This document shows positions 48,290 to 56,348 of a stretch of 64,000 bases of DNA, one piece after another. Within the stretch, counting starts at the first letter, position 1. Every line of letters starts with the position of its first letter. The translations under genes and the position numbers were made by a program. Origin of the DNA: Flavimobilis marinus (lineage in GTDB: Bacteria; Actinomycetota; Actinomycetes; Actinomycetales; Cellulomonadaceae); the NCBI RefSeq assembly GCF_900113055.1, contig NZ_FONZ01000002.1:1-64000 (forward strand). Direction: 5' to 3'. Under the pieces are notes generated by a model. The model was not told the DNA's origin. It was given only the letters and a program-made list of their open reading frames with translations, and made no database searches.

Positions 48290-50128
48290 ATGGCGGATCA
48301 GGACAAGCACGCGCTGGGTGACCCCAGTCGGCCGGTCGGAGGCAAGAAGACGCTGCATCCGCCGACGGGTCGGTCGCGGGCCGAGCGGGTAGACCACTCG
48401 GGTCACCGTCTGCTCAAGGCGCGACGCGCCAAGTCGATCAAGCTCTACGAGCCGGAGAACCCCGGCGTGGACCGGTGGGTCTTCGGTGTCACCGGGGCGC
48501 TCGCCGTGGCCTTCGTCGCGTGGGGATTCGTCAGCACGGAGAACCTGGGGTCCGTCTCCAGCACGGCCGAGACGTGGGTCATCGACAAGGCGGGCTGGCT
48601 GTTCGTCCTGGCCGCGAGCTTCTTCGTCGTCTTCGTCCTCTGGCTGGCGGTGAGCAAGTACGGCCAGATCCGGTTGGGCGCCGACGACGAGGTTCCCCAG
48701 TTCCGCACGATCTCCTGGATCTCGATGATGTTCAGCGCGGGCATGGGCATCGGGCTGATGTTCTTCGGGGTCGCGGAGCCCCTGAGCTTCTTCGTCGAGC
48801 CGCCGCCCGGAACGTCGCCGGCCGAGTCGGAGGCGGCCATCCGGACCGCGCTCGCGACCTCGATGTTCCACTGGGGCTTGCACCCCTGGGGGATCTACGC
48901 CGTCGTCGGCCTCGCCATCGGGTACGGCACCTTCCGCATGGGCCGCAAGCAGCTGTTCTCCTCTGTCCTGTGGCCGCTGATCGGGCGCAAGAGCGAAGGC
49001 TGGCTGGGCAGGGTCATCGACATGCTCGCGATCTTCGCGACCCTGTTCGGGTCGGCGGCGTCGCTCGGCATCGGCGCGACGCAGATCGGCGCCGGGATCG
49101 AGTACAACGGGTGGGCCGACGACCTCGGCACGCCGCTGCTCGTCGGGGTGATCGCCGTGCTCACGGTTGCCTTCGTGGCTTCTGCGGTCTCGGGCATCGC
49201 GCGCGGCATCCAGTGGCTGTCGAACATCAACATGGTGCTCGCCCTCGTGCTCGCGGTGTTCGTCTTCGTCGTCGGTCCGACGCTCGTCATCCTGAACCTC
49301 ATCCCGACGACGATCGGGACGTACCTGGGCGACATGACCGAGATGGCCTCGCGGACCACGGCGACGGGCGGCGACGAGATGGCCGCGTGGCTGTCCAGCT
49401 GGACGATCTTCTACTGGGCGTGGTGGATCTCCTGGACCCCGTTCGTCGGGATGTTCGTCGCGCGGATCAGCCGTGGACGCACGATCCGGGAGTTCGTCAC
49501 CGGCGTGCTCCTCGCGCCGACCCTCGTCGCGCTCGCCTGGTTCTCGATCCTTGGTGGATCGGGGATCCACGAGCAGCAGATGGGTGGCGACATGACGGTC
49601 GACGGAGAGGTGAACTCTAACGCGGCCCTGTTCCAGCTGCTGTCCAACTACCCGCTCGAGAGCGCCAGCACCATCCTGGTGATGCTGCTCGTCGGCATCT
49701 TCTTCGTCACCGGCGCCGACTCGGCCTCGATCGTCATGGGCACCCTGTCGCAGCGTGGCGCCATCGAACCGAGCAGGGGTGTCGTGGTCAGCTGGGGTGT
49801 GCTGATCGGCGCGGTGGCGGCGATCATGCTCGCCATCGGAGGTGGAGGCGCCGACGCTCTGAGAGGTCTGCAAGACATCACGGTCGTGGCTTCGCTGCCG
49901 TTCGTCGTCGTCATGCTGCTCATCGCCCTCGCGCTCTGGAAGGACCTACGAGCCGATCCGCTGATCGTGCGCCGCGAGCTGGCCATCGATCTGGTTCGTG
50001 ACGCCGTCGTGCACGGCGTGTCGCAGCACGGTGACAACTTCCGGCTGTCGGTCGACCACGCGCCCGAGGAGCCGGCGAAGGACATCGAGCCGCGCGACAA
50101 ATCCGAACCGCGCGACAAGGCCGACTGA
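48290..50128 (+). CDS. BCCT family osmoprotectant transporter
   Basis: A 612-aa protein with 12 predicted helices and long charged ends. Family signatures: GMGIGLMFFGVAEPLSFF (glycine-rich stretch of helix 3), FHWGLHPWGIYAVVGLAI, and FYWAWWISWTPFVGMFVARI in helix 8, the tryptophan-rich substrate box. It likely imports glycine betaine, choline or a similar quaternary amine with sodium. The ATG at 48290 follows GGGAG. A 7-bp hairpin (48250-48267) lies in the leader. The cytosolic C-terminus is acidic and basic in turn, possibly an osmosensor. Confidence 0.93.
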   Translation: MADQDKHALGDPSRPVGGKKTLHPPTGRSRAERVDHSGHRLLKARRAKSIKLYEPENPGVDRWVFGVTGALAVAFVAWGFVSTENLGSVSSTAETWVIDKAGWLFVLAASFFVVFVLWLAVSKYGQIRLGADDEVPQFRTISWISMMFSAGMGIGLMFFGVAEPLSFFVEPPPGTSPAESEAAIRTALATSMFHWGLHPWGIYAVVGLAIGYGTFRMGRKQLFSSVLWPLIGRKSEGWLGRVIDMLAIFATLFGSAASLGIGATQIGAGIEYNGWADDLGTPLLVGVIAVLTVAFVASAVSGIARGIQWLSNINMVLALVLAVFVFVVGPTLVILNLIPTTIGTYLGDMTEMASRTTATGGDEMAAWLSSWTIFYWAWWISWTPFVGMFVARISRGRTIREFVTGVLLAPTLVALAWFSILGGSGIHEQQMGGDMTVDGEVNSNAALFQLLSNYPLESASTILVMLLVGIFFVTGADSASIVMGTLSQRGAIEPSRGVVVSWGVLIGAVAAIMLAIGGGGADALRGLQDITVVASLPFVVVMLLIALALWKDLRADPLIVRRELAIDLVRDAVVHGVSQHGDNFRLSVDHAPEEPAKDIEPRDKSEPRDKAD

Positions 50129-50186
50129 CCTCCGGCAGTGCGTGTCGCCCCTTCGAGCCATCACCCGCCCCTGGTTGGATCGAGTC

Positions 50187-50840
50187 ATGTGCATACAGGG
50201 GAGCGCTCAGACGGATGTCGGTTCGGTTGCACGCGGAGGAGGGTGGCGCATCGCGGCGGGAGCCCGAGCTTCCGTCGCCGCGTTGGCGATCGGCGCAGTC
50301 ACCGTGGCATGCACACCGACGCCCGAGCCTGGGGCCTCGCGTGATCCCATCGCCATGGTTCCGCTGCTTGCGCAAGCACAGGCTCCGGCGGACGTCCTTC
50401 CCGACGGCGTGGAGGACATGAATCTTACGGATTCCGCGATCGCGACGCAGACCTCGCGACTCCTGTACGGCGGGGACCAGGAGCGCTTCTGGGTCGCACT
50501 GGATGAGGCGGGCAACATCTGTCTGCTGACCTTGCTTGCCGAGGCGGATGGACCCGACCCCGCGACGGACGGGCTCTGGGCGACGTCGTGCCCGGCTCCG
50601 GACGCGTTCTACCGCTCGGGTGCCACCCTGCGCGCCGCAGGTAGCGGTCTCTCCGGGAGCCTTGGCCAGCTCATCCCGGCAGATGTGCAGATGGACCACC
50701 CGGACCTCGTGGCAGCCAACGGCGCAGAGACACGTTCGGCCCACTTCCTCGTCCGTGCTCCGGCCGAATCTCGAGCCGCCGGCAACCTCTCCCTCAAGCG
50801 CGCGACCGACGAGATGTTCATGCTGCTCGAGTCGCCCTGA
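50187..50840 (+). CDS. Predicted secreted lipoprotein (217 aa)
   Basis: The start MCIQGSAQTDVG is followed by a signal-like helix (RASVAALAIGAVTVAC) with a possible lipobox VTVAC at about residue 40, then TPTPEPGAS. The mature part has QERFWVALDEAGNICLLTLL and ATSCPAPDAFYRSG, with two cysteines. No family recognised. The -10-like TTGGAT (50175-50180) ends 6 nt before the ATG, which would make the mRNA leaderless. Its upstream motif CTGGTTGGAT is shared with other lipoprotein genes in this region. Confidence 0.7.
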   Translation: MCIQGSAQTDVGSVARGGGWRIAAGARASVAALAIGAVTVACTPTPEPGASRDPIAMVPLLAQAQAPADVLPDGVEDMNLTDSAIATQTSRLLYGGDQERFWVALDEAGNICLLTLLAEADGPDPATDGLWATSCPAPDAFYRSGATLRAAGSGLSGSLGQLIPADVQMDHPDLVAANGAETRSAHFLVRAPAESRAAGNLSLKRATDEMFMLLESP

Positions 50841-50899
50841 CCGCCGTGGTTCGCGACGTGAGGCTTCCGCGCCCTGGGGACGCGCGCTAGCGTCCATCC

Positions 50900-51313
50900 A
50901 TGACCGACTTTCCCCGTTTGCTCCACACCGTGCTGGACACCCGGGACGTCCGGGCGCTCGCCGAGTTCTACCGCGCGCTCCTCGGGTACCAGTACCGGCA
51001 GGGTGACGAGCCGCCGCCCGAAGGGACGCCCGACGGCGCCGACTGGCTGACGTTGAACGACGCCCACGGCACGCCGCGGCTGGCGTTCCAGCTGGAGCCG
51101 GAGCTGACGCCGACGACATGGCCGCGGCACGACGTACCGATGCAACTGCACCTCGACCTGACGGTCCCCGACCGCGCGTCGCTCGGGGAGCAGCACCGCC
51201 GCGCCCTCGAACTGGGAGCGGAGCTCCTGCTCGATCGGACGGATGACCCAAACGAGCCCCTGTACGTCTACGCGGACCCCGCCGGGCACCCGTTCTGCAT
51301 CTTCGTCGGCTGA
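50900..51313 (+). CDS. VOC superfamily (glyoxalase-like) protein
   Basis: A 137-aa protein with two beta-alpha-beta-beta-beta units. HTVLDTRDVRALAEFYRALLGY opens the first and MQLHLDLTVPDRAS the second; DPAGHPFCIFVG closes it, the usual end of the VOC fold. H, E and H positions for a metal site are partly visible. The substrate is unknown: dioxygenase, lyase or resistance protein are all possible. Its stop is 9 nt from the convergent ABC-F stop. Confidence 0.87.
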   Translation: MTDFPRLLHTVLDTRDVRALAEFYRALLGYQYRQGDEPPPEGTPDGADWLTLNDAHGTPRLAFQLEPELTPTTWPRHDVPMQLHLDLTVPDRASLGEQHRRALELGAELLLDRTDDPNEPLYVYADPAGHPFCIFVG

Positions 51314-51322
51314 CCGAGAGCT

Positions 51323-52918
51323 CTAAGCCACCCGCACCTCGACCTGACCGGCCACCGCGCCGGGGGCGCCGAAGACGACCCGGCCCGTCGCGATCTTGTC
51401 GGTGAAGAACCGGTCGTGGCTGACGACGACGACGGCGCCCGGGAAGTGCACGAGCGCGCGCTCCATCACCTGGGTGCTGGACAGGTCGAGGTGGTTCGTC
51501 GGCTCGTCGAGCAGCAGGACCGAGGCCCCCGACAGCAGGCACTGCGCCATGGCGACGCGGGCGCGCTGACCGCCGGAGAGGTTGCCGATCTTCCGCTTGA
51601 GATCGGCCTCGGAGAACTGGAACATCGCGAGGAACCGGTTGACGGACTTGCGCGTCGCGGTGAGGGCCAGGCTGTCGGGCATGGCGTTGACGGCGTGGCT
51701 GACCGTGTCGGCCGGGTCGAGCTCCGCGAGCACGGTGTTGTACGAGACCACCTTGGCGCCGCGAGCCCACACGGCCTCGCCGGCGTCGGGCCGCTCCTCG
51801 CCGTTGAGCACGCGCAGGAGCGTCGACTTGCCGCTGCCGTTGGACCCGAGGACGACGATCCGGTTGCCGCGCCGGATCTCGAGGCTCACGTCGTCGAACA
51901 GCAGCTCGTCGCCGTAGGACTTGCTCAGCCCGTCGATGCGGCACAGGACGTCCTTGACGTGCAGGCCGCCGTAGATCTCGGTGATGATCTGGTCGACGGG
52001 GCGCGGGGCGCGGGACTTCTTGATCTTGGCAAGCTGGTTGCCCAGACCCTTGCTCGCGGCCTTGGCGGCCTCGCGGCGGTCGGCGATGCCCTCCGCCTCG
52101 AACGCGAGCAGCTCGGACTCGTGGACGAACTGCGCCTCGAGGGTCTTGAGCCGGAACTGCTTCTGCACCACGTACTCCGCGAAGCTGCCGGTGTACTCGT
52201 GCAGGTGGAAGTTCTCGACCTCGACCGTGCGGGTGGTGACGGCGTCGAGGAACGAACGGTCGTGGGAGACGATGATGGCGGCGCCGTGGAAGTCCCGGAA
52301 CCACGCCTCGAGCCACTCGACACCGGCGACGTCGAGGAAGTTCGTGGGTTCGTCGAGCAGCAGCACGTCGGGGCGCTCGAGCATGATCTTCGCCAGGGCT
52401 GCGCGGTTGCGCCAGCCGCCGGAGAGTTCGTCGATCGCGCAGGTGCGGTGGGCCTCGTCGAAGCCGAGGGTCGTCAGCGCGGTGTCGATGCGGCGGTGGT
52501 AGTCCCACCCGTCGAGGCGCTCCATCTCCTCGAACAGCACGGACTGGCGGTTGATGAGCGCGTCGAGCGCCTTCGCGTTGGAGGAGTCCGCGGCCATGGC
52601 TGTGTCGATGGCGGCGAGCTCGGCCTCGACGGCCTTGATCTCGGTGAACAGGCCGTCGAGCACCTCGGTGATCGACATGTCGCCGTCGAGCGACGAGAAC
52701 TGGGAGAAGTACCCGACCTTGACGCCCTGGTCGACCGTGACCGTGCCCGTGTCCGGCTCCACCTGGCCGAGGACGAGCTTGAGCAGCGTCGTCTTGCCCG
52801 AGCCGTTGCGGCCGATCAGGCCGACGCGGTCACCGGGCTCCAGCCGGAAGAACGCCTCGCGCAGGATCGGCGTGTTCTCGTACCGGACGTGGACGTCGTG
52901 CAGCCGGATCAGGCTCAT
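51323..52918 (-). CDS. ABC-F family ATPase (Uup/EttA-like)
   Basis: A 531-aa protein with two ABC cassettes. Cassette 1: GRNGSGKTTLLKLVLG, LSGGWRNRAALAK, LLLDEPTNFLD. Cassette 2: GSNGSGKSTLLRVLNG, LSGGQRARVAMAQ, LLLDEPTNHLD. The linker is alpha-helical and mildly basic (KAASKGLGNQLAKIKKSR). LSGGWRNR with NFLD is seen in the YkpA/YbiT group. It probably acts on the translating ribosome. The ATG at 52918 starts MSLIRLHDVHVRYEN; the long open frame above is a shadow. Third ABC-F in the window. Confidence 0.9.
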   Translation of the reverse strand: MSLIRLHDVHVRYENTPILREAFFRLEPGDRVGLIGRNGSGKTTLLKLVLGQVEPDTGTVTVDQGVKVGYFSQFSSLDGDMSITEVLDGLFTEIKAVEAELAAIDTAMAADSSNAKALDALINRQSVLFEEMERLDGWDYHRRIDTALTTLGFDEAHRTCAIDELSGGWRNRAALAKIMLERPDVLLLDEPTNFLDVAGVEWLEAWFRDFHGAAIIVSHDRSFLDAVTTRTVEVENFHLHEYTGSFAEYVVQKQFRLKTLEAQFVHESELLAFEAEGIADRREAAKAASKGLGNQLAKIKKSRAPRPVDQIITEIYGGLHVKDVLCRIDGLSKSYGDELLFDDVSLEIRRGNRIVVLGSNGSGKSTLLRVLNGEERPDAGEAVWARGAKVVSYNTVLAELDPADTVSHAVNAMPDSLALTATRKSVNRFLAMFQFSEADLKRKIGNLSGGQRARVAMAQCLLSGASVLLLDEPTNHLDLSSTQVMERALVHFPGAVVVVSHDRFFTDKIATGRVVFGAPGAVAGQVEVRVA

Positions 52919-53028
52919 GCGGTGGTGACCTCTCGGGTGGGTTCGCGTCGCAGCGCGGAGAAGGTCCGGCCGGTGCCAGCCTCGATCGTAGAGGGTGATC
53001 GTGGGCGGTCCCTTGCCCTGGCTGTCGA

Positions 53029-53074
53029 CTATCGATAGGTTCTCACCCAGTCGGCCAATCGAAAGTCGATAGGT
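53029..53074. repeat. TCGATAGGT direct repeats with ATCGAT palindromes in a divergent gap
   Basis: TCGATAGGT occurs at 53032-53040 and 53066-53074. The first copy lies in the palindrome CTATCGATAG (53029-53038), the second in the inverted repeat ATCGA-AAG-TCGAT (53058-53070). They sit 26 nt before the 53100 gene and 111 nt from the divergent ABC-F start. They look like paired operator sites, but no regulator gene is adjacent. Confidence 0.5.
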
Positions 53075-53099
53075 CGCCGCGTCCGACGAGGAGGATGGC

Positions 53100-53777
53100 A
53101 TGGGCGAGGTGCTGACGGTCCGGCGCGACGATCGCTTCGGGCTCCACCGGTGGGAGCGCGGCGCCGTCGCGGTGCTCTCCTTGACGCTGATCGCCCTCGC
53201 ACTCCCGCGCCTCGGCGCCGCGCTGTGGTCCGCCACGCATACCTGGCTCGCCCGAGGCGAGACCCACGTCGAGCTGCCGACCCGGTACGAGGTTCCGGCT
53301 GGCTCGGCGTCGTCGAGCGCCGCGGAACTAGGGCTCACCATCTTCTCCGGCGGGTTTGGCACCGGCGAGTTCGTCCTGTCGTCGGTCGATGCGACTGCGC
53401 ACCTGCAGCTCACGCTGGCGCGGGTGATCGTCGCCATCAGCCTGCTCGCACTGCTCGCCCTAGTGGCAACGGTGGGCGCACGCGTCGCACTCGGCCGTTC
53501 GGTCGTCCCGATGGTCGCGCGCGGGAGCGCGGTCTGCGGGCTCTTGCTTCTGACGGGCAGTCTCGCGGCCGGCGGCTTCGAGGCAGCCGCCCTGCGCGCC
53601 ATCGCCGCCGACCTGCGCGAGGTCGCCGGCGTCGGCTCGGTGTTCCCCGAGGACGTCCGGTTCACGGTGGAGTGGCTCGCCGTGTGCGGGGGGCTGGCGC
53701 TGCTCATCGTCGCGCTCGTGATGCGCTCCCGAGATTGTCGGGGGGGCGAGCAGGTCGACACCGTCCCGTCGCCCTAG
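53100..53777 (+). CDS. Four-helix membrane protein, DUF2975-like layout
   Basis: A 225-aa protein with four predicted helices (about 22-42, 105-128, 136-158, 188-208) and an external loop between the first two (about 45-105, HVELPTRYEVPAGSASSS). The layout resembles DUF2975 proteins, which often travel with an XRE regulator, but no such regulator is next to it. The function is unknown. ATG at 53100 follows GAGGAGGA; an ATG at 53095 is out of frame. The pair of TCGATAGGT sites upstream may control it. Confidence 0.65.
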   Translation: MGEVLTVRRDDRFGLHRWERGAVAVLSLTLIALALPRLGAALWSATHTWLARGETHVELPTRYEVPAGSASSSAAELGLTIFSGGFGTGEFVLSSVDATAHLQLTLARVIVAISLLALLALVATVGARVALGRSVVPMVARGSAVCGLLLLTGSLAAGGFEAAALRAIAADLREVAGVGSVFPEDVRFTVEWLAVCGGLALLIVALVMRSRDCRGGEQVDTVPSP

Positions 53778-53834
53778 TCAGGGAAGGGCTCGCACTGGTT
53801 GGATGCAGGCACACACTCACAGGGGGTGCAGGGC

Positions 53835-54245
53835 ATGGCGGACAGGCGAATCGGTGCGCTGATCGGCGCGGTCGTGGCGGGGGTGCTCCTCGCGGGTTGC
53901 GGTGGCGGCGAACCCAAGGAGCTGCAGGCGGGGGAGATCCGCGTGCTCGTCGGCGAGCGGACGAACTCAGGCAACGATGCGCTGCTCTCTGGGGCGTTGA
54001 GCGATGTGTCGGGGTGCCTCGGAGTCGACAACTTTGCGGTGATCTGGCCGCACGGTACCGAAGTGGCGAGCGAGGATCCGCTCGCGGTGTCCGTGCCCGG
54101 GTGGGGTCGCGTCGGGCTCGGTGATCCCGTCGAGCTCGGGGGCGGAATGATCACGGAAGGGCCGCAGTCCGACCCGGTGCACGTCGGAGAGTTGACCGTG
54201 CCGGACGAGTGTGCCGAGCACGGGGTCTGGGGCGCGTGGAACTGA
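53835..54245 (+). CDS. Predicted lipoprotein, paralogue B
   Basis: A 136-aa protein with signal peptide MADRRIGALIGAVVAGVLLAGC (lipobox LLAGC; 22 residues, first 20 shown as ADRRIGALIGAVVAGVLLAG). It shares with 47738-48172 the order ALLSGALSDVSGCLGV, FAVIWPHGT, EDPLAVSVPGWGRVGLG, LGGGMITEGPQS and LTVPDECAEHGVW. An upstream ATG at 53799 would add 12 residues ahead of the signal. The two copies probably arose by duplication with unrelated genes now between them. Function unknown. Confidence 0.8.
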   Translation: MADRRIGALIGAVVAGVLLAGCGGGEPKELQAGEIRVLVGERTNSGNDALLSGALSDVSGCLGVDNFAVIWPHGTEVASEDPLAVSVPGWGRVGLGDPVELGGGMITEGPQSDPVHVGELTVPDECAEHGVWGAWN

Positions 54246-54275
54246 GCGCCCCCGCGCGGACTCAAGGCCACCGCG

Positions 54276-54590
54276 ATGTCGCGTCTCACCTCGGAGGTCG
54301 TCGCGCTGCTCGCGTTCCCGAGCATGGGGGACGGCGTCACCCCCGGTCCGTTGGGCGTGACGTGCGTGGGCTTCCGCGCCGTCGGCGTCCTACGGCGGGA
54401 GGTGTACCTCGTGGCTACGGCGCTCGCGGCCTTCCTCGCGACCGGTCCGGCTGACCTGGCAGGTCCGCTGCGTGCGGACGACCTGGCGAGCCTGGCGCAG
54501 GTCGCGCCCCTCGTCGTCGCGGCTATGGCGGTCGCTGGCCACGCGGTGTGGCGGTCCAGGACTGGTGCTCCGAGGGCACCGCGAGCGTAG
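54276..54590 (+). CDS. Hypothetical small membrane protein
   Basis: A 104-aa frame with one or two hydrophobic stretches (YLVATALAAFLATGP and VAPLVVAAMAVAGHAVW). No family is recognised. It fills the space between the lipoprotein and the convergent methyltransferase. There is no strong SD, and the coding signal is moderate, so it could be a chance frame in GC-rich DNA. Confidence 0.4.
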   Translation: MSRLTSEVVALLAFPSMGDGVTPGPLGVTCVGFRAVGVLRREVYLVATALAAFLATGPADLAGPLRADDLASLAQVAPLVVAAMAVAGHAVWRSRTGAPRAPRA

Positions 54591-54596
54591 GTGAAG

Positions 54597-55319
54597 TCAG
54601 CGCGCGCGGGCGACAAAAACCATGACGGGCGCGTCGTCGGACATCGGTGTCCGGCTCCAGTCGCCGTAGACGGACTCGACCGCGAGCCCGGCAGCCTGCA
54701 GGTCGGCCTCGATCTCGGCGCGCGAGCGGAACACGAGCTGCAGCCTCTCGGTGACCGTGTCGCCCGAGTCGAGGAAGATGTTGTGCGCCGCATACTCGAC
54801 CGTGCGGTCGTCGAGCCGAGTGACGTCGGACCATTCGATGAGAGTCCCGTGGGCCGTCTTGCGGCTGGTCCGCTCCTCTGTCGCCCAGGTCTCCCAGGCG
54901 CGCGCAGCGGGGTTTCTGCTCTCGAACGCGAGCGTGCCACCGCCGGCGAGCCGGCCCCGAAACGCTCGGAGCGTCTCTCTCCAGTCGGGGTCGAGGAGGT
55001 GCTGGGCGACGTTCCCGGTCATCAGGCCGAGGTCGAACTGGCAGCCCGGGGCCTGCTGGTAGTCACCGAGCACCCACGTGACCGCGTCGGCGCCTGGCTG
55101 GTGGCGCGCGTAGTCGAGCATCGCTGCCGAGGGGTCGACACCGACGACCGTGCGGCCCCGCCCGGTGAGCGCGGTGGTGAGGCTGCCCGTGCCGCAGCCC
55201 AGGTCGAGGATGGTGCGGGCGTCGCGTTCTTCCGCGAGCGCGCGGTAGAAGTCGTGGTCGTCGCGGCCGGGGTTGTCTGCGTCGTACAGCGCGACGAGTC
55301 TCGGGTCGGCATAGGTCAC
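54597..55319 (-). CDS. Class I SAM-dependent methyltransferase
   Basis: A 240-aa protein. The SAM motif I ILDLGCGTGSLTTAL is followed by VVGVDPSAAMLDYAR (motif post I), DLGLMTGNVAQHL and LAGGGTLAFESRNP. The start VTYADPRLVALYDADNPGRD is common in this actinobacterial group. The substrate is unknown; a small molecule is likely. GTG start at 55319; the frame stays open above without family similarity. Confidence 0.87.
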   Translation of the reverse strand: MTYADPRLVALYDADNPGRDDHDFYRALAEERDARTILDLGCGTGSLTTALTGRGRTVVGVDPSAAMLDYARHQPGADAVTWVLGDYQQAPGCQFDLGLMTGNVAQHLLDPDWRETLRAFRGRLAGGGTLAFESRNPAARAWETWATEERTSRKTAHGTLIEWSDVTRLDDRTVEYAAHNIFLDSGDTVTERLQLVFRSRAEIEADLQAAGLAVESVYGDWSRTPMSDDAPVMVFVARAR

Positions 55320-55362
55320 CAGCGGACCGTACCCGGTCCGCACCCGGGGTCCGAGGGCTTTT

Positions 55363-55809
55363 CTATAGCCCGCCGAGCCCCGTCTCGCGACGCTCGGCGT
55401 GCTGCGCGAGCTGCGACAGCAGCATCGTCCAGCCCTCGACGTGGGCGGCGCGGATGCCGGTGCCGTCCTCAAGCGCGGTGAAGCCCTCCTCGGTGAGCTC
55501 GAGGCGGGTATCGGGGCCGTCGTCGTGCAGGGTGATCCGGACCTGCAGGGACGTGGGCCAGCCCGGCTCAGTCCACTCGAATGAGAGCGCACGTTCTGGC
55601 TCGACGCTCAGCACGGTGCCGGTCGCTACGTGCTCGGAGTCGCCCTCGGACCAGCGCTCGACGACCTCGGCTCCGGGCTCGGCGTCGAACGACATCTCGC
55701 TCCACCAGGCCGCGCGCTCGGTCGTCAGGCTCGTCCACACCACCGACGCCGGCGCGGCGACGGCCTGCTCGACGCGCAGGACGTCCGCGCCGTCGTCGGG
55801 CGCGGTCAC
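55363..55809 (-). CDS. SRPBCC/AHSA1 family protein
   Basis: A 148-aa helix-grip fold protein. AAPASVVWTSLTTERAAWWS starts the fold; GTVLSVEPERALSFEWTEPG and GFTALEDGTGIRAAHVEGW then LLSQLAQHAE give the long C-terminal helix typical of activators of Hsp90 ATPase-like (AHSA1) proteins. Ligand unknown. GTG start overlaps the PEBP stop by 4 nt, so both are in one minus-strand operon with the SulP transporter and the ArsR regulator upstream. Confidence 0.87.
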   Translation of the reverse strand: MTAPDDGADVLRVEQAVAAPASVVWTSLTTERAAWWSEMSFDAEPGAEVVERWSEGDSEHVATGTVLSVEPERALSFEWTEPGWPTSLQVRITLHDDGPDTRLELTEEGFTALEDGTGIRAAHVEGWTMLLSQLAQHAERRETGLGGL

Positions 55810-56348
55810 TTGGCGAACGTGGGGACGAGGACGGCGCGTGCGAGGGTGTGGAACAGCGCCGTGAACGCGACCTTGGTGGGGCTCGCGTCGGCGTCGAGGC
55901 CGAGGGTGTCGACGTCGAGGGCGTGCACCGCGAAGTAGTACCGGTGGGCGCGGTCGCCCTCGGGCGGTGCGGCGCCCTCGTAGCCGAACGTGCCGCCGTC
56001 GGACCGCACGTGGAACGCAGCGCCGTCGAGCATGAGGTCGCTCTCGCCGATGCCCTGGTCGAGGCTCGTCTGGTCGGCCGGGACGTCCACGAGCGTCCAG
56101 TGCCAGTAGCCCGCGGGCGTCGGTGCGTCGGGGTCGAAGCACGTCACGAGGAACGACTCGGTGCCCTCGGGGAAGCCCGACCAGGACAGCTGCGGAGAGA
56201 CGCTGCCGCCGTCGGCGGTGAACTCCGCCTCGAGGGTGGCGCCGTGGGCGACGTCCTCGGACGTCAGCGTGAAGGACGGGACGGCCGGCAGCAACGAATA
56301 GGGGTCCGGGGCGACGGGGCGCGAGTTGAGGTCCATGGGTCCCATCAT
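55806..56348 (-). CDS. YbhB/YbcL family (PEBP, Raf kinase inhibitor-like) protein
   Basis: A 180-aa PEBP-fold protein. The ligand-pocket motif is in CFDPDAPTPAGYWHWTLVDVP; FGYEGAAPPEGDRAHRYYFAV is the second conserved block. Bacterial members bind small anionic ligands and have no kinase role. ATG at 56348 overlaps the SulP stop by 4 nt; an ATG 12 nt in (MDLNSRP) is an alternative. Middle gene of arsR-sulP-pebp-srpbcc. Confidence 0.92.
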   Translation of the reverse strand: MMGPMDLNSRPVAPDPYSLLPAVPSFTLTSEDVAHGATLEAEFTADGGSVSPQLSWSGFPEGTESFLVTCFDPDAPTPAGYWHWTLVDVPADQTSLDQGIGESDLMLDGAAFHVRSDGGTFGYEGAAPPEGDRAHRYYFAVHALDVDTLGLDADASPTKVAFTALFHTLARAVLVPTFAK

